Shown in pieces: positions 58,201-64,000 of a stretch of 64,000 nucleotides of DNA. The position numbers and the translations under genes were made by a program. The notes under the pieces are model-generated. The model was not told the DNA's origin, made no database searches, and saw nothing but the letters and a program-made list of their open reading frames with translations. Position 1 is the stretch's first letter; each line of letters opens with the position of its first letter. This DNA comes from Liolophura sinensis (lineage: Eukaryota > Mollusca > Polyplacophora > Chitonida > Chitonidae), in contig NC_088299.1 of the NCBI RefSeq assembly GCF_032854445.1, positions 2,457,001 through 2,521,000 of the forward strand, in the 5' to 3' direction.

Positions 58201-61200
58201 ATATACTAATGCCTTTCAAAATTATTCAGTATCTTTGTTTTTTTTTTGGGGGGGGGGGGGTGTCTGAGTGCCCATATGCAGCCACTTTTTAGCAACTGCA
58301 CTTGAAAAAAGTTTACTTCTTCTGCCATGTTTGAAATCAGTGGACCCCCAAATATTTTTCTGATTAGATCTCTGGAATGGTAATTTGAGTATGTGTAATG
58401 TTATAAAATGCTAACTCAATAGGTCATGGACACTGCACATCAAAACAGTGTTGCAAGCTTTCAGATGTTTATATGGGGGTCATCTCTGAGACCGTGAGCT
58501 GTGATACCTAGGAATCCGACTCTCATCGGTTTAGATGTGGTCATATGTTAGGGTACTCTGGTGTGCAAGAGGCAGTGGTTGTGGCCATTGTCGTGTATAA
58601 AGGGAAGTACTATATTTCACCTTAGAGCAGGTGTTCTGGAACATGTGACACATTTTGCTTGATTCTGATTGATGGATCCATCTTAAAGAGGATTTATTTG
58701 AAGTTTGATTAATTTCTTATCAGAAAAACTCAAGTGTAGGCATCAAAAGTATCATTTTGAGCCCTGTATGTGCTCCTGAAAGTGCCTTTTTACATACCAA
58801 ACTGTAGCAGAAATAAATGTTTTGAATACGATGTGATACATAATAAATAAATTATGCAAATACAAACCTCTGTCAGTTTAGGTGGGATGGTTTACATTGA
58901 CTATCATTTTTAGTAAGAGCCATGTTTTTTGCACCCTCTGTTTCAGCAAACTTTTAAACAACTTTTCATCATGTTATTTTGAAAACAAATGACTAGATTA
59001 AAATATTTTTTTTTCTTTTTTGCAATTCAGCAAATCTCCAATTATGTCGTCCTACATCATAGACCTGAAGAGGCTGGACGAGAAGATCACAAATGTACTG
59101 GACGTTCAGTTTCTACACGGTTACTTTGAACCCACGCTCTTCATCTTGTATGAACCTCTTAAGACATGGTCTGGGTAAGGACACGCCCACAGATTTACAC
59201 TGTTGGTAGAAACACTACCTAGCTACACCCATGCAATAATTAAAGCTCGGTCGCGATTTCTGGTGATAGTGATCATTTTCCTCTGAGTTAAGTTGAATGC
59301 CTTACGCTAATTTTGTCCTATAATTACTTGTACCGGTAATTGAGAAATATTCTTGTTCAATAAGACAAGACTATCTCATAATCTATCCAGTGGGATCTAG
59401 AATGATAAAAGTTGGACTTTCAGCTCAGCACAAAGTGCTTGTCAGTGACAGGCTTTAGGCTCTACCCAGTCCTTGAAGTTCAGGGGAATTCCATTATAAA
59501 GACACATCGACAGTCGGCTGTGAATGATGTAAACAAATGTAAAGCAAATTCTGACTTCGTTACATATTAAAAGCGAGATTTCTAAACCTCGACAACATAT
59601 GGTTGAAAAAGACCAGTCGAACAGATCCAAATAAACCTTTCAAAACAACTGTGGGAAAATAATATTTTTCCCAAATTGTCTGACTACCTCGCTTTAACTT
59701 AATGGGTGTGTCCTCGGACCTTTATTGTGGCACTACTTTTGACACAAGACTGAGTACAATGACATGATAGACTAAAGGGAGATAATCTTCTGCTCATGTG
59801 TCAGTTCGAAAAAATAAAAGAAGTAAAGAACTACAAAGCTCCAAGCTTGATCTCTCACATGTCGGAGAGCTTCCTGTAAACTAAAAGTTGTTCAAATAGA
59901 AGATTGTAAGACTTGTTTACAGAAAATATTGTAAATGCCTTTAAATTCGCGTGGTACTAACACTCACGGATTTCGCGGCAAACACAATTCTGTGAAAATA
60001 AGTGCCATCAAATATAAAACCCATGTAAGTAATTTATTAACGTAGCATGCGTTACACTTTTGTTAAAAAGCACTACAGTTCTAATACGTTTTCAAACACG
60101 TTAATTAAAAATACCTAACTAGAATGTATTCCTGCTTTCACGAATCCAGCTTAACTGATCGTCAGTTAATCTTGCTTTCTTTTAAGGAGGCTTAGCTCGG
60201 TATAAGTATCGCCACAATGCGACGTTGTTGTTGTTGATTTATTGCCGTGGTTAGAAACATACCAGTTGATAATCTGTACTGGGCGTGTGTATGTGATAAG
60301 ATATACATACAATGAGAGAGGCTGTTTTTTTTATTGACTGTACTTGCCTTCCAGTTAGATCACCTTTCCAACGCACCCAATACATTGCTCAGGGGTTTCT
60401 GCACTTTAAACTTCCTTTTCATAATGATGATTTCTGAGAAATTTGCTCAAATCTGTCACAGTTCACTTAAAGTTTTACTCACACTGCTGATGCATGAGAA
60501 TTAAACAGTGGGATTTATTTATATCACATTTAATCCTTCGTCATCTCCCAGAGTGAGTGACACAAATATTTGCTCACTCAGCAGGTAAGGGTTTCGTTTT
60601 ATAAAGATTAACATTCTTCAAAAGATTAAAAGCTTAGGAGGATTAACTTCCTTTGTCTGATCAAGGTACTGTGTTGTATAAAATTTTTGTCACATCCTAC
60701 AGGTACAGACAAGTTTAAATGATCACATTGTTACTTGAATGCTTGAGTTGTTTTATAACTTGCTTTTTCTGTATTGAAGTTTGATTTTCGTTTATCAGTT
60801 GTCCAATAATTCTGTTAAGATCCGCGAAAGTTGATTCCCACGAATGTGTCTTATTACCAAATCCGGGAAAATTTATACCCGCAAATAAAAAGCCATTTAC
60901 AGTAGTACGTTTAACACTGATGTTGCGGTGATAATGTATCACCTTCAACAGAGTAAAGGTCACACCCAGGAACAAGCTATAAATACACCATGACCTACTT
61001 AACTGGTTCTGTTAAGTTTAACTTTCAGGAATCACCTGACAGTTTTGAAGTTAGTTGATAGGTTTTATTAACTGTGTGTTTTTTGTGTGTTACAGCCGTA
61101 CGGCCGTCAGGACAGATACCTGCTGCATTGTTGCCATTTCCCTGAACATCCTGGAGAAGGTTCACCCGATCATCTGGTCACTCAGTAATCTCCCTTTTGA

Positions 61201-61936
61201 CTGCTTCATGTCACTGGCTGTCCCAAAACCTGTGGGTGAGTGTTGATACTGAGTAGTCTCCCCTTTGACTGCCTAATGTCACTGGCTGTGCCAAAACCTG
61301 CGTGTGAGTGTTGATACTGAGCAAGCCCCCTTTGACTGCCTAATGTCACTGGCTGTCCCAAAACCTGTGCCTGTGGGTGAGTGTTGATACTGAGTAGGCT
61401 TCCTTTGAATGGTTCGTAACTGAACTTGAGTGTGTTATTAATTTATTTATTTGATTGGTGTTTTATGCCATATTGAAGAAGATTTCATTTTCGAGACGAG
61501 CCTCGGAAAACTGACAGACCTTATATATAGCCTCTTTAACAACAATCAACAAATAGATATATCCAAATATATAATATAGCATGTTATTTTTCCTGTGTTG
61601 CAGGTGGTGTGTTGGTGTTTGCGGTGAACTCACTGCTCTACCTCAATCAAAGCGTTCCTCCATACGGTGTTTCTGTCAACTCTATACCGGACTCCTGCTC
61701 ACAATTTCCTCTCAGTAAGATTTACTTCAGACATACTTTTGATTGTCTGTAGCTTAGATGATAACTTTATACAGAGATTATTCTCTGACTGATATTAACT
61801 GGTAAAGAAAACCGCAAAGGAAACCAATGACACAAGGAAACTTATGGTACAAGGAGAACATAAAGGAAACCAATGACTTGAGGAAATCCTGAAGGATGCT
61901 GGTACGAAGAAACTTTGAAGGAAACAAATGACATGA

Positions 61937-61970
<34 letters not shown>

Positions 61971-63114
61971 GTTATGTTTCTCTGGTATGTTTAAAAGATT
62001 GAAAAGATTTGAATCAAAATTTTATTTTTATCTGCATATGTTTTAGTATATCTACTCTTTTGATTTTCCATATACCTTTAATATCTATATTCTAGAACTA
62101 AGCATGTATGAGTTAAAGAGTGTCAAGATGTGTTTAACAGTATCCTTCTTCTTTCCCTTTCAGAGCCCCAGGAAGGAGTGCGCATGGCCTTGGACTGCGC
62201 CCAGGCTGCTCTCATATCCAATGACAAACTCGTCCTGTCTCTCAAAGGGGGAGAACTGTGAGTTTGCTGGTTTGTCAACATTGGATATCCGAGGATGTCT
62301 TACATGACATTTGCATTAATTACATTCTTGATTTCCGGTTAGCTACATGTATGTGACAGCAAAGTATACAAGGTCTGCACTACGGATTCAGTAATGTTAA
62401 CAGGAACATACAGCCTGATCAAGTTCAACTTGGGATGAATCATTAGATTGCAGTAGAGAATTGCCTCGTATTTCACGGAATTCTGCACCCCCAACCACGT
62501 TGTTGTTGAAACTGTAATACAGCATGATGATTAGTTTGTGAAAAATAAGCCTTTGATTTATTTATTTATTTATTTGATTGGTGTTTTACGCCGTACTCAA
62601 GAATATTTCACTTATACCACGGCAGCCAGCATTATGGTGGGAGAAAACCGAGCAGAGTCTGGGGGAAACCTATGACCATCCGCAGGTTGCTGACAAACCC
62701 TCGCATTTACACCCGGAGAGGAAGCCAGCATGAGCTGGACTTGAGCTCACAGCCACCGCATTGGTGAGAGGCTCCTGGGGCATTATGCTGCGCTGGCGCG
62801 CTTACCAACTAAGCCACGGAGGCCCCCAATAAGCCTTTGAAGCTTACCATAAATCACATATTAAATGTCACATTATTTTTCACTAAGCCGCTCCAGCATT
62901 GTAAGTAATCCAGTGAAAACTATAGGTGATTTTATATGGTACTTGTGAATGTATTCTGTATACATGGTTTTGCAGAAAAAAAAATAGTCCCTATTTTAAA
63001 CTCGTTGAATGTGTTTGTGTGTGCAGGTACGTCCTGACCCTGGTTGTAGATGGGATGAGAAGTGTTCGCAGTCTGCATTTTGACAAAGCTGCATCCAGTG
63101 TCCTCACAACATGT
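52057..63114 (+). CDS. CPSF1: Cleavage and polyadenylation specificity factor subunit 1 (CPSF160), N-terminal part
   Basis: Nuclear scaffold of the mammalian-type polyadenylation specificity factor; with WDR33, CPSF30 and FIP1 it recognises the AAUAAA signal in pre-mRNA (known for the family). Ten exons seen: 52057-52200, 53090-53123, 54232-54365, 57583-57663, 57920-58071, 59031-59174, 61096-61235, 61604-61714, 62164-62257, 63027-63114. They join in frame to 374 residues and stop at phase 0 at a GTAAGT donor, so the gene continues right. Diagnostic stretches: [20 protein letters not shown] at the N-terminus, [74 protein letters not shown] and [20 protein letters not shown]. These form the first beta-propeller of the CPSF_A/MMS1 class. 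The family is about 1,400 residues, so roughly a quarter is present. The start matches the family N-terminus. Confidence 0.96.
52269..52532 (+). mobile_element. SINE family A, full-length, diverged
   Basis: Head GAGGCCTCTGTGGTCTAGGT, B-box side GAGTTCAAGCTCAGTTCATG, body CTGCCCGGTTTCCTCCCACC, 3' end with a diverged TAGTATGGTGTATAGCAATA tail. In CPSF1 intron 1. Confidence 0.85.
53843..54164 (+). mobile_element. SINE family C copy lacking the A-box end
   Basis: GGGTCAATCCTGGGTCGAGT, AGAGGAAGTTGCAGCTTCCT, GACTGGTTGACCCATATCAG, CTGCAACAAGGAGGCACATT and CATATGACTGAAAAATTG, matching the full copy at 16611-16975. An extra partial copy of the end (TTGAGTATGACATTAAAAACC) follows. In CPSF1 intron 2. 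Confidence 0.85.
54990..55300 (+). repeat. Dispersed repeat family F, copy 1
   Basis: Shares with 63590-63900 the blocks ACAAAAAATAGGGTCACCCT or its variant, GGATTTTAGAAAAATTAACA or its variant, AGTCTATTAAATCCG or its variant, and a TTACGCCCA...GATAGCCTA end. It lies in CPSF1 intron 3. Confidence 0.55.
55745..57035. repeat. 30-bp minisatellite with a 16-bp palindromic core, about 43 copies
   Basis: Unit CTGCTTTAGAAATACAAGTA followed by CTTGTATCCA. Variants: ATAGCTTTAG, CTGGATTAG, CTGCTTTGG; ACGGGTACT, ACAGGTACT and ACGAGTACT alternate with ACAAGTACT. In many copies the core ATACAAGTACTTGTAT is a perfect inverted repeat. A few copies are 32 bp (TATATCCA). Open frames of 280-337 codons on both strands are artefacts of a 30-bp stop-free unit. 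It lies in CPSF1 intron 3 about 1.4 kb from the exon 3 donor and 0.55 kb from the exon 4 acceptor. Confidence 0.97.
58248..58260. repeat. Poly-G tract (G13) after a T run
   Basis: Thirteen G preceded by about eleven T (58237-58247), in CPSF1 intron 5. Confidence 0.95.
61096..61235 (+). CDS. CPSF1: CPSF1 exon 7
   Basis: Encodes [20 protein letters not shown], then [19 protein letters not shown] and LAVPKPVG. The acceptor is GTGTTACAG and the donor GTGAGT at 61236. The first donor of three copies is the one that joins in phase 1 to exon 8. Confidence 0.95.
61194..61410 (+). repeat. CPSF1: 67-68-bp tandem triplication across the CPSF1 exon 7 donor
   Basis: GACTGC anchor at 61199, 61267 and 61334. 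Each copy repeats the last 40 bp of exon 7 (ATGTCACTGGCTGTCCCAAA, ACCTGTGG), the GTGAGTG donor and about 25 bp of intron (TTGATACTGAGTA). Copy 2 has CCTGCGTGTGAGTG and copy 3 has an 8-base expansion before its donor. Reading through the first donor meets TGA, so copies 2-3 would not give a functional extension. Confidence 0.94.
61439..61500 (-). mobile_element. SINE family A tail fragment
   Basis: Reversed tail TTATTTATTTGATTGGTGTT, TTATGCCATATTGAAGAAG. In CPSF1 intron 7. Confidence 0.65.
61939..61964. repeat. Short (AT)n microsatellite
   Basis: About 26 bases of AT repeat in CPSF1 intron 8, much shorter than the other three tracts. Confidence 0.9.
62557..62827 (-). mobile_element. SINE family A, full-length with 13-bp target duplication
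   Basis: Reversed (TTTA)n tail, TTTGATTGGTGTTTTACGCC, TACTCAAGAATATTTCACTT, CAGCATTATGGTGGGAG, GACTTGAGCTCACAGCC, and head end CTAAGCCACGGAGGC. AATAAGCCTTTGA flanks it at 62544-62556 and 62828-62840. In CPSF1 intron 9. Confidence 0.92.
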
Positions 63115-63230
63115 GTAAGTCAAACATCATCGTGTATATGTACTGGTTACCATGCTGTCAAAAACTACTCTTGGCTGACACCTTTCCATTCACACTACCT
63201 GTGGTACACATTAAACTGCAGAGGTTTACT

Positions 63231-63490
63231 GGGGCCAACATGGCCTAATGGTTAGCATGCTAGAGCAGAGCCATGACCCAGGAGCCTCTCGCCAATATGG
63301 TCACTGTGAGTTCAAGTCCAGCCCATGTTGGCTTCCTCTCCTGTCGTACATTGGAAGTTTGCTAGCACCCTGCAGACAGTCGTGAATTTCCCAGGGCTCT
63401 GGCGAGTTTCCTCTCACCTTTCTGCTGGCTACCATCGTATCAGTGAAATATTCTTGAGTGCTCCGTAAAACACCAGTAAAGTAAATAAAA
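63231..63490 (+). mobile_element. SINE family A, full-length
   Basis: Head GGGGCCAACATGGCCTAATG, GTTAGCATGCTAGAGCAGAG, B-box side GAGTTCAAGTCCAGCCC, body CTCTCCTGTCGTACATTGG, tail ATTCTTGAGTGCTCCG and TAAATAAAAT. A short CAGAGGT repeat flanks it. In the CPSF1 intron that follows exon 10. Confidence 0.87.
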
Positions 63491-63589
63491 TAAAACAGAG
63501 GTCTACCCTGGACGCTCTGTTGTCATCTATCCATAAATGTCGTCATATAAGTGAACAATTCTTGAGCATGACGTTTACTGTCCCTAACT

Positions 63590-63900
63590 CAAGCAAACTG
63601 GTGTGGCAGAATTGAGAAAGTATAAGGCCACCCATGAAAAATTCTTCGTTGGAGGTAACCTGTCACAAAGAATAGGGTCTGTCAGTGGGAAAGTTTTGTT
63701 TTCATTCTGGCAAATGAAAAAAATCGAGATTTTAAAGACTACACTTAATTAATAGTGAGAGTAAAATTTAGAGAATGTATATATGAGAAAGAAATCTTCT
63801 ATCAAAACCGCAACAAACACAATAGGGTATGGCCCGTTTTTGAGAGAGTGAGTTGGGTTACCCCACACAAAAATACTTTTAACAATGGCCTAATCTTGTC
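63590..63900 (+). repeat. Dispersed repeat family F, copy 2
   Basis: ACAAAGAATAGGGTCTGTCA, GAGATTTTAAAGACTACACT, AAGAAATCTTCTATCAAAAC, GGCCCGTTTTTGAGAGAGTG and a TTAACAATGGCCTAATCTTG end, in the same order as 54990-55300. Both copies are in CPSF1 introns on the same strand. Confidence 0.55.
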
Positions 63901-64000
63901 TTATTGACTGATGTAGAATTTAATTGGAAACGGTTATATTGAGATTGTTATCAGATTGTTTTCCACTCCATAATGCAGAATACTATGAGATTTCTTGAAG

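Overview
This is a eukaryotic, intron-rich, repeat-rich window that looks lophotrochozoan, most probably from a marine mollusc. Three things suggest this: dense tRNA-headed SINEs with an ATAAATAAAT-type tail, a tandem pair of diverged nicotinic-receptor-like genes, and an animal CPSF1 gene. The phylum is an inference; no species-specific marker was recognised. No bacterial-type operon, CRISPR array or intact tRNA/rRNA gene was seen.

Layout. 1-22,600 is a gene-poor block of dispersed repeats. I label the families A (tRNA-headed SINE), B (relative with an A-like 3' end), C/D (a second tRNA-headed SINE with a shorter variant), E and F (anonymous), plus a MITE with long inverted repeats. About 22,630-27,100 is a decayed I-group LINE on the minus strand (CCHC gag, APE endonuclease, RT, RNase H). 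30,661-36,107 and 42,079-49,155 are two Cys-loop receptor subunit genes on the minus strand with matching intron maps (45-bp third exon, 110-bp fourth exon). The first keeps the vicinal Cys-Cys of alpha subunits and the second lacks it. 52,057 to the right edge is the 5' part of CPSF1 on the plus strand: ten coding exons, 374 residues, continuing outside the window. CPSF1 and receptor gene 2 are divergent, with about 2.9 kb between start codons.

The joined exons were checked by hand for reading frame. Receptor gene 1 gives 1,317 bp (438 aa), receptor gene 2 gives 1,293 bp (430 aa), and CPSF1 gives 1,122 bp with every phase consistent.

The most striking observation is that five tandem-repeat arrays sit exactly on exon-intron junctions, and their units are copies of the authentic splice site. 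They are: the 3' splice site of receptor 1 exon 4 (45 bp, about 9 copies), the 5' splice site of receptor 1 exon 5 (108 bp, 3 copies), the 5' splice site of receptor 2 exon 4 (63 bp, about 16 copies), the 3' splice site of receptor 2 exon 6 (56 bp, about 12 copies), and the 5' splice site of CPSF1 exon 7 (about 67 bp, 3 copies). This looks like recurrent minisatellite birth at splice junctions, leaving chains of decoy splice sites inside introns. Other arrays (30-bp palindromic unit in CPSF1 intron 3, 29-bp unit in receptor 1 intron, about 65-bp unit at 20.0-20.3 kb, three (TA)n tracts) do not show this relation.
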